From Sodiomyces alkalinus F11 (lineage: Eukaryota; Ascomycota; Sordariomycetes; Glomerellales; Plectosphaerellaceae): a stretch of 64,000 bases of DNA. The notes beneath the pieces were generated by a model. That model did not search any database and was not told the DNA's origin. It saw only the letters and a program-made list of their open reading frames with translations. The position numbers and the translations under genes were made by a program. This document shows positions 11,799-22,900 of this stretch, one piece after another (the stretch's first letter is position 1; each line of letters starts with the position of its first letter). The stretch lies in contig NW_021167079.1 of assembly GCF_003711515.1 (NCBI RefSeq), positions 5,636,385 through 5,700,384 on the forward strand, in the 5' to 3' direction.

Positions 11799-13932
11799 AT
11801 GGCCCAATCCCAGCCGCAAATGCCGCAGATGCCGCAGAGGCATCTCTCGCCTCCTCAACCTTCTCCGTCTCCCGCGTCGAATCAACAGGGTTTTGCACTT
11901 CCTCCAACCAAGCGCCCTCGACTATCGCCCGCACCACCCTCGCAACCTCAATCCCCGTACACCGGATCGCCTTATGCTATAAGCCCCAGTGCTCCCCTCA
12001 CCCCTTCCATTGCCCCGACGTCGGCCGCATCGCCCACAATGCCGGGCATCCAGCCACCGACAGGCGGCCAACATCCGCCTACCTACACGACGCCATATAC
12101 CAACGGCAATACCACTCCTCACCTTGCCCTGCCCGAGAACAGGGCGACCCCTCCGCCGCCGCCTCTGCCGACCTCGACGCCCCAACCCCAACCGATATCA
12201 GCACATCCGCCTCCGCCTGTCCCTGCGCCTGCGCTGCCATACACGAATGCGACGTTTGGCCCTGCGGTTCCCGCCATCGCCACCCCTCCACTCCACTATC
12301 ATCATCAGCAACTGCAGCCGGTACAGCCCGCACAACCGGTACAACCGCAATCTGCAGCCCAAGGCGCCATGGGCCCACCTTTAAAACCACCCGAAAGAAC
12401 CCAAAAAGAATACGAGTACGATGTCACGGATTCGCTTGCCGGAACTGGAATCGATCTACGCGCTGAGGAGCAGTTTCTCTCGGAGCTATACGCCGTGGAC
12501 CCGTCCGTTGCAGAGTCCAGGACTGGATTCTCCATCCATCCGCCAGGAAACAGGGCGTCCTTCTATGGCGCCGGCCCCGCGAACCAGCCGGCGCAACCGA
12601 ACGACGGCAAGTCCCAAAACCAAATCATAGCCGAGACTGCCGAAAAGGCGTGGCAGGAATCGGCCAGGCGTCTCGCAGCCAGTAGAGCCGTCGAGCTCAA
12701 GAACGCGTTTTTGAACGTACCTCTCGTCCAGGCCAGGGCTGAGGCAGCTGCCAAAGAACATGGGCTTAGCTTGAATTGGGATATGAAGGCAAACCACGGG
12801 ATGGGTCGCATGAAGGTCATGGATGAAAACCCGCGGCCCGTCAAGGTCAGCACGAGCATAGGTCCGGACGGAGCTCTTATCCAGACGACGGGCACATGGA
12901 TCCCGCAGGATGCCTATCTGGCGGACCAGCTTGCGCTGCTCTCCATAGCGACGAAGCAGCGGCTGCGAACCCTGATGGAGGACTCGGACCGTATCGCCGT
13001 TACCCGTCAGACGTCATCGCACGGCGAGGTACCAGAGCAGTGGAAGGTGGCGGCTGGTTCCCTTCTTAAGATTGCCCTTCCGGGCTTGAGTGAGGCAGCT
13101 GCCGATGCCGCGCGGACAGGAGAAGAGAGCGCCGTGAGCCCTCACACTACTAACCCGTTAAAACGTGAGCCGAGATTTTTTTTGGGGGGTCTATTTTTTC
13201 TTTTTCTTTCTTTTCTTTTTCTGGCCTGCTGACAAAGACTAAATACAACCAGGCCCTCATGATGAGAATGCAAACTCAGACGCTTCCGGACCCCGGACCA
13301 AGATACTAAAGGTTCCTAATACCACCGCGAGTACGATGAGCGCCATGATGCGAGACATAGCGAGGGCAGAGCGAGAACGGGAGGAAGCAAGGCTCCGGCG
13401 GCGCAACGCGCGCAAGGAAGGCACTGCAGAGGGCGCATCGACCACCTCCCGCGCCGGGTCCGCCGCACCCGGCACCCCCGCAGGCACAACGGGTGATGGC
13501 GAGAAGACCATCACCAAGAAGGAGCAGAAGCGACTCGAGGCGATGAAGAAGGCGGAGGCCAACAGCCATGCCAACCAAAATCTCACCAGCCGGGAGTTCC
13601 TGGGTATGGCGCGACCAGGCGGGCTCTTTGGGAAGAAGGGCGGCAAATCTTACTCGTGGATGACGGGTGGTGGTAGCGGGGCCTCCACGCCCAAAGGCGG
13701 CCTGCCGGGAAAGACGGGGGCAACTGCGGCCAATTCCCCGGCTCCAGGCCCAGCTGCTTTGACGGCCGACGGGAGTTCCCATCGACGACCGGGTGCCTGG
13801 CGGGAGGATAAGGAGAAGGGCAAAAACATCCAGCTGCGAGACTGGGTGGCTGCCCTGGAAGCCGACGGCTTGGAGGTTGAGGCGCTGCAGCGGGCCTACA
13901 TGAAGCTGGATTCCTCGTGGCCTAAGCAGTAG
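11799..13932 (+). CDS. TAF4: transcription initiation factor TFIID subunit 4
   Basis: Exons 11799-13164 and 13253-13932 give 681 residues; the 88-nt intron has donor GTGAGC and acceptor ACCAG. The first ~200 residues are a low-complexity Pro/Gln/Ser/Thr-rich activation-type region. After it comes the conserved TAF4 C-terminal domain: an EYDVTDSLAGTGIDLRAEE segment, a histone-fold-like helical part, and in exon 2 a charged helix (MSAMMRDIARAEREREEARL) followed by a Gly/Ala-rich linker and the terminal IQLRDWVAALEADGLEVEAL helix. TAF4 pairs with TAF12 through a histone fold and is needed for TFIID core stability and activator contact in the nucleus. Domain order and length match filamentous-fungal TAF4. 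Confidence 0.94.
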
Positions 13933-16172
13933 AACTGTTGAGGTTCATCGCATCACGCACCACAAGAGAGGGCTGTCGTCGCTGCACTTCTTGATCTCAC
14001 CATGGATCTAATAGGTTGAGTGTGGCCATTTCGGCCCTTTCTCCCCCCAAACCAGAAGAGGAGAAACTCAGAGGCTTTCCCGTGGGGTCTAGCTCAAGTC
14101 ATGACTGCAATTTCGTGAGACATTGCTATTCTAGCTGAGCTTCAGAGGCAGACGCAAGAGTCACGGCAATACGGAGTATGCGTAACCGAAAGCCTTTTTT
14201 TTCGTTATTGTTTCATTTCATTTTTCATTCTTCTCTTTGATTGTACCATTGGTCTAGCAAGGCGTTCACTACGGGCATGGGCTCATCCCGAATTGGGATA
14301 AGGAAGTAAAGGCTCTCACTGGGAACTGGTCGGGACGGCAGTGAACGCGAATGCATCGACTTTGTCTCGCTTCCGGAAAAAGAAAAAAGCATTATTATTG
14401 TCTAGTAATTGTATTTTTTTTGTCCTGTCTTATCCCCCCACCCCCACCCCCGGTCTTCCTACCCAACCTAGCCTTTATTTTCGCTTAACCAGACAGGAGA
14501 ACAAGAGGGGCAAAGTTATTAAGGGAATAGGTGCTTCTAGCAAACCGGATTGCCTAGGAGTTGAACTAGGTTATCTATGGAAGTTGAGAAGGATTTCAGG
14601 TTAAACGACTTGCTAACCGGCTTCTCACACAATTTGGCATCGGGCCTGGGGGGGGGAGTAGTAGCAGGAACAAAGCATCTACCTAATTTACACCCAACAA
14701 AAGGGACATACTCGTATCTCCGATCCCGCCTATGGACACTAAGTTTAGTTACCGATAAAGAAGAACGGCATCGTGAGTCGGAAGTGATATAAACTCCGCT
14801 AAGAGAACCGGCGAGTTACTACGAAAAGTGCTATCTTGGACAATGGTCATCTATAAGGGCTGATCGACGGCACGAGGCAGGAGTTGGCCCGGGAGCCTCC
14901 TACGTGTAGTTAGCAGGCTAGTCGCTAATTACCTACATAGCAGACAAAATGATGGTTCTTTGGACAATGAGTATTGATAGAAAGCCAAACCTCACCGCCG
15001 ATCAAGGCCTAAGCCCGGACGCAGGAGGGGCCCGGCCGGCAAAAAAGCAACGATTAGTTGGCGATCTCATCTGTTCATTTCCAGGACCCCCGGCTTATTG
15101 GGCTGAGATAGGGGGTGGGCGTCACACAGCAGTGCATACCCTAAGACCGGGGGAGCCGGGGGCTAGAGAGTTAGCGGTTGACTTCGGTTCCTTTTATGCT
15201 TGGGATGCCGAACATACTTTGTAGATCTCCTGTGATTGATTCACAGACGGGAGAAGAGCGGATGGGGTCGTTGCTTTTCCCCTTGTCGCTTCGGCATTGG
15301 GAGCTAATTCTTGACGCAAATGGGGGTTCGTTGTGAGTGCCAAGGAGGGATATCTGGGATATCCTAGACGGTATGGGACTGGGGGGTTGACGATCAAGAT
15401 CGTCTCACCAAGACAGACGTCGCTGACGAGAGCCGGTTATACATATGTACGGATACGGATAATGAATGCTTAGCTTAGTTGGTATATACTACATACTCTG
15501 AAGCTATTCAAAACTTCGGTGTTGATGGGCGTCGTCTCTGGTGGGAGATGTCGCGGGTAGACTAGCTTATTAAACAACTCATAGACTCATCTTTCGCCGC
15601 GACGCTGGTTGGATGATGGATGTGAGATGGCAGCAGCTACGCCATCCTTGATCTCGGATGGATTTTCTCAGCTGAGACATATCTAGCCCCAAGCGTCGTC
15701 GTATCAAATAACGGATCTAAGACAACCCACCCCCATTTAAACAGTCGCAGAAAGCCAGGGCCCAATCTGCACAGTCCATCACCTACCTAATTCCAAGTGA
15801 GAACAAGCAATGCCATTGTTGGTCCTTTGATACTGGTCGGCGATGAGGGGGGCCTTGTCACCGCCGGGGTAAAGGGGGTGGAGAGCCCTATGTATGATGA
15901 TGGTTTGTGCCAGTGGATGATCTCTCGCGATCTGTTCTTGGAAATGACGGAGCCAGGTCCTCGGCGTCGTCCTTGGCGATATTTATATAAATAACTCTCT
16001 TTTCGCCGTTGTTCTGTTTCCTGTGGCGTGGGTAGTGTCGGTATCCTCGAGTCTCATCAATCCCATTCATTCTTTTCGTTCTTTTTTGTTCTCGTTCCCT
16101 CGACAGGTGATTGCCGTCTTGACGCTCTTTTTTTTCTGCGTTTTTCATCTCCCAGACGGACAACATCTCTCC
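13933..16172. other. intergenic, TAF4 to hydrolase
   Basis: 2.2 kb without a recognisable gene. It holds a G-run at 14648-14656 and open frames lacking protein-like features. The last ~200 bp are the hydrolase promoter and leader. Confidence 0.65.
15982..15993 (+). promoter_or_regulatory. TATA-like element upstream of the hydrolase
   Basis: TTTATATAAATA lies about 180 nt before the hydrolase ATG at 16173 and is followed by a T/C-rich leader. A TATA role is inferred from position and sequence. Confidence 0.4.
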
Positions 16173-17674
16173 ATGGCGCGTACATCAACCTTCTCTCTCC
16201 TCTTCGGGGGTTTTTCGGTGTTGGCGGCGGCGCGCAGGTGCCAGAATCTCACTGTCGAGGTCGACATCTCGGCGCGCAATGGTGTGTTTGATATTGAGAC
16301 GCCGGTGACAGACATTGATGTGACCGACTTTATCTTCGAGATGGGAACGCAAGGGAGGAACTACTCAGATGAACACTTGACTGGAGTAAGCTTATCCTTT
16401 TGGTTGGCGTCTCCTGTATTGTTGGCATCGGTTGAAAAGCAGGAGGAGCTGACATGATGGTATCCGACGACGTAGTACACGACTGTGAGTGGCACATACG
16501 AGCTTGCGGCAACGTATTGCGAGCCGGACAACAAGACCTCGGATGTATTGCAGATCATGTCCCACGGCGTTGGTTTCGATAGGAGGTGAGTAGACCCAGG
16601 TTGCCCAGTGAGGAAAGAGAACTAACTCCGAGGGGAAAAACCTGGCAGTTACTGGGACTACCCCGTCAACAACTGGAACTACAGCTATACCAAGGTCGCC
16701 GTCGACGACTATGGCTACTCGACCTTCACATGGGACCGGCTCGGCATCGCAGAGTCGTCGCGCGGCGAGCCCATCAACGAGATCCAGTCCTGGCTCGAGC
16801 TCGCGGCGCTCGAAAAGCTGACGAACATGCTGCGCGCCGGCGAGGTCGATGGCCTGGAAGACAAGCATTTCCGCAAGATTGTGCACGTCGGCCACAGCTT
16901 CGGGTCGATCATGGCGTACTCTATGACGGCTTCGAACCGGTGCATCTCGGACGGCATCGTGCTGACCGGGTTCAGCCACATGGGCGCGTACATGCCTTAC
17001 TTCCTGTTCGCGGGGACTTTCGTGCGAGCCAACTCATTGGCCCCTTTGGCCGATTACGGCGACGGTTACATCGCCCCCGCTGTGGTCAGCGCGGCCCAGA
17101 CCAACCTCTTCGCTCCGGGGATGTATGACCCGGAGGTGCTGAACATTGCCTTTGAGAGGGGTCAACCGGCCGCGGTGGGGGAGTTCCTTACTCTTGGAAT
17201 GCGAGCCGGTGAACCGAGCTCCTTTAACGGGCCGGCTCTTGTCATTACTGGTGGTGAGTTCCCGTGGTCCCCTTGTCCCCAGTCCCATAGTCCCCTTCCT
17301 GGTATCCTCGAGTGAGTGTACTATCATGTGTCAAGCTCCATGAGTGGCGGTTGTTGTGACTGACGTATATCTTTACTCGTCTCAGACCGAGATCTCCCTT
17401 TCTGCGGCGGAGACTGCTCTGCCAGTGGTGATTCCGGCCTGGACTCGCTCCTGGATCTGTCGGCAGAATTCCTCAGCCAAGCCAGCCCATTCGAGGCATA
17501 CGTCGTTCCGGGCGCTGGACATGGCATGGGATTCGTGAGTTAGCCCTTGACCCCTCCGAAACGTGTAAAGGGCGAAGCAAACTAACCAGGCCTTTTTCAT
17601 AGGAGTACTCGCATGCCGAGGTGACGGGAAAGATTCTCGACTTCCTCGTACAAAACGGCCTCGCTGCGCATTAA
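16173..17674 (+). CDS. predicted secreted alpha/beta-hydrolase
   Basis: Five exons (16173-16385, 16476-16585, 16649-17253, 17386-17534, 17603-17674) give 382 residues. The ATG at 16173 is chosen because it starts a signal-peptide-like N-terminus (Ser/Phe/Leu-rich, then LAAA); upstream in-frame sequence has no ATG. The exon 2 block (YTTVSGTYELAATYCEPD), the HGVGFDRSYWDYPVNN block across the exon 2/3 junction and the GHSFGS nucleophile elbow (Ser191) match a fungal family of extracellular alpha/beta hydrolases. The catalytic His355 is in PGAGHGMGF at the end of exon 4; the acid residue is probably in the Asp-rich exon 4 start. Asn-X-Ser/Thr sites near the N-terminus fit secretion. Substrate is unknown; a lipase/esterase-like or related hydrolytic role is inferred. 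All introns have GTRNGT-type donors. Confidence 0.87.
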
Positions 17675-18819
17675 AGCGACAAACGTCATGACGATACAGT
17701 TGGTTCATTCTCTTGTTAATATTTAATTTACACAATATAATGCAAATGTCGGTTGCGGGTCATCATGAGACGTCAGGACGGCGTGGCATCTGCATATGTT
17801 GGTATTGTCAGATACCAGCCAGCTTTCAGAGCACCACACTTACACAGCGATTTCCTTTTCCCCTTACATGGGACACAATTGATATATCGTTGCATTGAAT
17901 CGTCAGGATGTCGGTTAACAGATTTGCTCGAGCTTTGTGATGCTAGTATCCTTGGTTTCTTCTTCCATCGAGACGTGAGACATATCAACTTTCCAAAGCA
18001 ATTCGCTCCCCAGAGAGAGGATATGATCTGACTAGTCGACAATTGACGCATCGTATGCATAATGAATGCCGCCGAATCGTTGAGATCGTCTTCGGTGTAG
18101 CGACTTTTGTCTCCGTGACCATGGTCATGATACTGGACAATATAGAGCAGCGTATCATCACCTCGTCGGCGGTCAAGTCCATAGACATGGAGTTCCGCAG
18201 TGGTAATTGGCATCGAAGGCCATTCTCTCTCGTCACCCTGCTGTCGCTGGAAAAGGGGTAGCCAAGTTGGACCAAGCTGATGACGTTTTCCACGACTCCT
18301 ATTCCCATGTCTCCCATGTGTGAGTGGCATGGATATTGTTGATGAAGTCTGTATAATCCAGATAAGAGGGCTGAAGTGAGAGTTCACAATCGTCATCTAT
18401 ACCCGCCTGTTCATTCCTTGGAAACTGGACGAACGACTGAATCTGTGTAGGAACGTTGGAGGGGTAAAGGGAAGAAAGATGTACGGAGTAAGAAACTGAG
18501 GTCATTGGAGGACCTCGACCTCGACGTACTCCGGGATTCCCGATTACTCATCATCAGGCTTGACGAAGTACTTCGTACCATGTTACGTAAAGTACAGTAC
18601 CTAAGGTACCTTACCGACCTTACCTGGGTCTCATCGTTTTCGATCGAACACTGAGTATTACTCCATACCTTACTCGATCACGTCTTCGGCATCGCGACAC
18701 ACCCACACACACACACACACACACGGTACGCCTCAGTTCTCTCTTTTCGGCATCCACTACATAGAATTATAAACCCTTTAGGCTTCTCGTTTCTTTTTCT
18801 CTCTTAGAGAATTGGCACC
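17675..18819. other. intergenic, hydrolase to nitrilase
   Basis: No intact gene. The minus strand at 17773-18505 reads protein-like in two different frames (see findings). A CA repeat lies at 18704-18724 and AAGGTACC-type motifs near 18600. Confidence 0.55.
18704..18724. repeat. (CA)n microsatellite
   Basis: About ten CA units, 96 nt upstream of the nitrilase ATG, probably in its promoter or 5' UTR. Confidence 0.85.
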
Positions 18820-19923
18820 ATGGTCATCGCAGTGGGTTTTTCTGCTCATACGTCAGTGGCAATAGCACATGACCAAGAAGCCTAACATGAGAGCGGATGG
18901 ACTCGTAGGCTGTTGGGCAAATATGCTCCACTGCCTCCCTCAGTCATAATCTCGAACAGTGTGTGGGTTTGATCAGCAAGGCCGCAGTTGGTGGTGCAAG
19001 GGTACGATCATTCCTCTCACCCCTCACCTGGGATATTGAGTTGCAGAGTGACCACCGGAGGAAAAAGGGGGGTGGATGTTGACAAGCCATATCTGCCACT
19101 GCTTTTACACTCACCTTGATTGCTGAACCACGGCCAGGTTCTCTTTCTCCCCGAGGCATCCGACTACATCGCAGCCAACTCGCAGGAGTCCCTCTCCCTC
19201 GCCCAGCCAGAGTCCCAATCCCCCTTCGTCCGCGGCATACAAGCCGCAGCCAAAGAGCACCGTTTGTCCGTCAACGTCGGCATCCATGTCCCGGTCTCCG
19301 TTCCCGTCTCGCCCACCTCCCCTGGCAGCCCGCCAGAAACCGTAACCAAACTCTCCAACCGCTCCCTCTGGATCGACCCTGACGGCACCATCAACCACCG
19401 TGCCACCTACGACAAACTCCATCTCTTTGACTACGGCTTGCTCCGCGAATCCGCCACTGTCCAGTCGGGCCGCCGCCTCACGGAGCCTTTCCCAAGCCCA
19501 GTCGGCCGCATCGGAAGCCTCATCTGCTTCGACCTTCGCTTCCCCGAAGCGTCCCTCGCTCTCGCCCAACCCGGACCCGGCTGCCCCTGGGTCAGCTCCC
19601 CGGCCGAGGTGGTCCTCTACCCTTCCGCCTTCACCCTTCGCACCGGAGTCGCCCACTGGGAAACCCTGTTGCGCGCCAGGGCCATCGAGACCCAGAGCTG
19701 GGTTATCGCTGCCGCACAGGTCGGTCGTCACAACGCGAAGCGCTCCAGCTACGGCCACAGCATAGTCGTCGACCCTTGGGGGACTGTGAAGCTCGAGCTC
19801 GGAGGCGTCAACGACGAGGGAGAGGCTGTCGAAGGCGCCGTTGGCGCGGTGGGGTTCGTCGATATCGACCTGGACGAGGTGGCGCGGGTTCGAGAGGGCA
19901 TGCCCTTGATGCGACGAACGTGA
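18820..19923 (+). CDS. carbon-nitrogen hydrolase (nitrilase superfamily, Nit1/Nit2-like amidase)
   Basis: Exons 18820-18831, 18909-19001 and 19138-19923 give 296 residues. The 12-nt first exon is inferred: splicing at GTGGGT and ...CGTAG yields the family start MVIAAVGQICSTAS. The nitrilase triad is visible as Glu41 (FLPEASDY), Lys128 (YDKLHLFDY) and Cys165 (LICFDLRFPE). The Nit subgroup acts on deaminated glutathione or omega-amides; I cannot tell these apart from sequence alone. The stop codon TGA sits inside a perfect GTGAGT donor (19920-19925), so an alternative C-terminal exon is possible. The internal Pro/Ser insertion (about residues 86-102) is longer than in compact family members. 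The fold predicts a cytosolic or mitochondrial soluble enzyme; no signal peptide is seen. Confidence 0.88.
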
Positions 19924-22900
19924 GTCGCTTCCTCCGTGCCTCCCGTTCCATTTGCACCGCAATGCGTCGCTGACAAGCAAGGTAGAGACCTATACCCCCT
20001 ATCGTGATCGAAAGCAGGGGAGGAAAGCGAAAAATAGACTCTTGTTCGGGTACTCTGTTGTCCCTTAGAGCGACATCCAGGACACGAGATCTCGGCTCTT
20101 TCATCGGTACCTTCTCTGGTGACTTAAAGACGCAGATGTGCTTGAAGCCGAGACTGTCATGACATAGGAGATAGGCAGCGGAACCCACGCAGCCCCGACA
20201 TCGGCTTTGAGGCTGGAATAGACGGACTCGTCATGGAAGGCGTGCCTAGACTTCTCCCCCAACGAATAATACGATACCATTGGTACAACCGGTATCTTGG
20301 GTGTGTGCCTAGTCCCTATGAGAAATACTGGTCCCCTTACCATCCTTGTATCCTGTCAACGTGTGTTCTGGTGTTCAGCTCAGCCTCAACGCCCTCGCGT
20401 CTGTCAAGATAGGAAAGAGGGTGGTTTGGTTGAAGAAGACGGGGGTAATTACTGAGTAATCTCGCCAATCGTTCGTACGGCAAAACGACGAGCGAGTCAG
20501 CGGCGCCAGGGCAACTTCCTAATAGCAACCGCGCCGGAAGAGCCTTGCTGACCCGCTCACAGCCTGGGCTCCCCCTTGGCGACCGTCGGTGCGGTGTGTT
20601 CCGTATCAGTATCCGTACGGGCTACGGATATGTACGGATATGCTGTGTCTGTCCTCCCCCCCCTTGGCTCTTCGAATGCTTCCCCGGTCGTTGGCCGTGG
20701 CGCAGCAGAAAAACGTGCTCGCCCTGCCTCGTCCGCCCCTTTCCGCTGCAGCGCCGCTATTCCCGCCGAGTCCTGGCGGGCCGGGACAACTTCCCAATGG
20801 CCGGAACCGGGGGTCCATCGAACCCCTGGCCTGTCAGAAACCGTACTGATCACCAACCAGAGGTTCCCAATTCCACTGCCTTGGGGAAATTGCGCCCCTC
20901 TTTGTCATCCACATGCCTACATGGTAATTCCGGTAAGAAAGACTTTATCGGGCTTTTGTACTCTGTACAAACACAGGGTTCCGTTTTTGATCTCCCTTCC
21001 GTCTTTTCTTCTCCACCAAATGACCTTCCTTTCCCCTGCCACTCGATGATAATATTTTTTTTCGTTCACACCCCTGTGAAGAAGGGAAGGCTGTCGTGTT
21101 GTCGTCAACCGGTAGATAGATCGCCGACCGAGGATGAATCCCGGTGATCAGGGACGAGTCCGTTTCTGAAGTCGAATGTCACGTGTCTCTTATGTACGCC
21201 GTGGGCCAGAACGGCTCTGTCGCTGGGACAGAAAAGACAAAATCAAGATCTTGGCGCGGACTCGAGCACGGAGTGCGTTGCACGGATAGACACAGTGCTT
21301 TTTCGTGGCAACGCCCATTTTCATACCATCTTACAGGAATTAACCAAAGCTTTTGCGTGCTCTTCCCAGGATGCCTACGCGCTGCAAAATGAGTCATGTT
21401 CAGGAAGCATGTGAATCCATGATGTGGGAGGAAACAAAAAGATGCCACAACGTGTTCATCAAAGGACATGGTGCGTTGGACACCTGGAAACTAACCTAGT
21501 GCGTCCCGGGGAATTCGATTCACGAACAGAGAGGGTGTAGGGCTCAAGGCAAACAACAGACAAACAAATCACCACCCTCTCCTCAGAAATGAAGCAAATG
21601 GCAAATGCTATTTCCGTTGTTCGGAAACCCCTACCAAAATAGAGGGAGAAAAGAAAAGAAAAAAGAGTTCGTCAAAAGGGAGAGTGAAGGAGAGAGACAA
21701 AAGCACAAAGAACGTACATAACCAGCTTTGCCCACCCATCTTATCTCTCGTTCACCTCACACACAAAGGATTGCCGGAAAAGAAAAAGGAAAAGGAAAAG
21801 GGTAGGATCTAATTATGGATAGAACGTACAGTACATCGCTATCCTAAACACACAGGCACACGGTGTTCAAGCGGAAACATACATCGTAAACCCGAAAAAT
21901 GTCCAAACCTCAAACCCTAAACCCCTCAAGAACTTGAACGAAGAGAAAATAGGGGTCAAACGCGTTGGCCCTCTACTTGTTCGGTTTGGCCGACCGGTAA
22001 AACTAGTCAGTACTAGCACGGTTAGACAAACACTCATACCCTAGACGGTGCCGATATATAGCGCGACGACTATGAGGTTATCTCCGTCCCGAGCGTATGG
22101 GTTGGATCGCCGTTGAGTCAATCGTTTCTAAGAGTTGATCGCACAGGTTCAGCTGCTAAGCCTTACAAAAGAGGTAGGCGGATTCTCTGTTGGTGTTCGG
22201 TGGTACGGCATACGGAGATAGGCATTTGGCATTGGGCGTTTGACGGCAACCAAAATTGCGTCGTACAGAAGGGCGGGAGAAGACGCCTCACCTAACAGAC
22301 CTGTCAGGTGACAAACGGGAATTCTTGTTTTCTTGTACTGTCTCCACCCGCGGGCTAACAATTCCCGTCCCGATGCCTTGGTTTCGGGGTCAGGTACCAA
22401 AAAGCAACCAAGGTACGTAACTGGCTGTACTCCGTACGGATATCTCGTTGCCTGAAAAGGATAATGCGACAATGCACGGCTGGTCCAGACATACGGATTC
22501 CGTTCTTCCAATCGCGAATGAGGAGAACATTTAAGAACGGAAAATTATGAGGGGAAAGGAAAGGAAAGGGTGTGTGTGAAAAAAGGGGAGGGGGACAAAA
22601 GTTGGAAAATCCGAGGTTGGAAGGGTGTATACTGCCGTCGCGGCTATAAACACTTCGATACCTAAGCTTCAGTGTTTCTTTTTCCTATGCCTGGCCAGAC
22701 CGAGTCGTCCGGAGCTGGGTCCATTATCAGGCGGGTACTTTTTCCTTTTGCTTTTTCCTTCTAAAAAAATCAACACAATGTAGGCCACGATCAAGTGATG
22801 CTATTCCTCCACTCGGTTGAGTTCCCGCGAAGCCAACCGGTGAAGTATACGATGTGCCACCTCTTAATGTATCGTTGTCGACTTTTAAATTATCGCGGAA

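Noticed and set aside
16023..16172. In-frame upstream extension of the secreted hydrolase
   Set aside because: It begins with GTG, has no ATG, and would bury the signal-peptide-like start at 16173.
20545..21147. Overlapping plus-strand frames of 200 and 157 codons
   Set aside because: Several overlapping frames of similar length, rich in Arg/Pro/Ser, without domains or splice support; best explained by local GC content.
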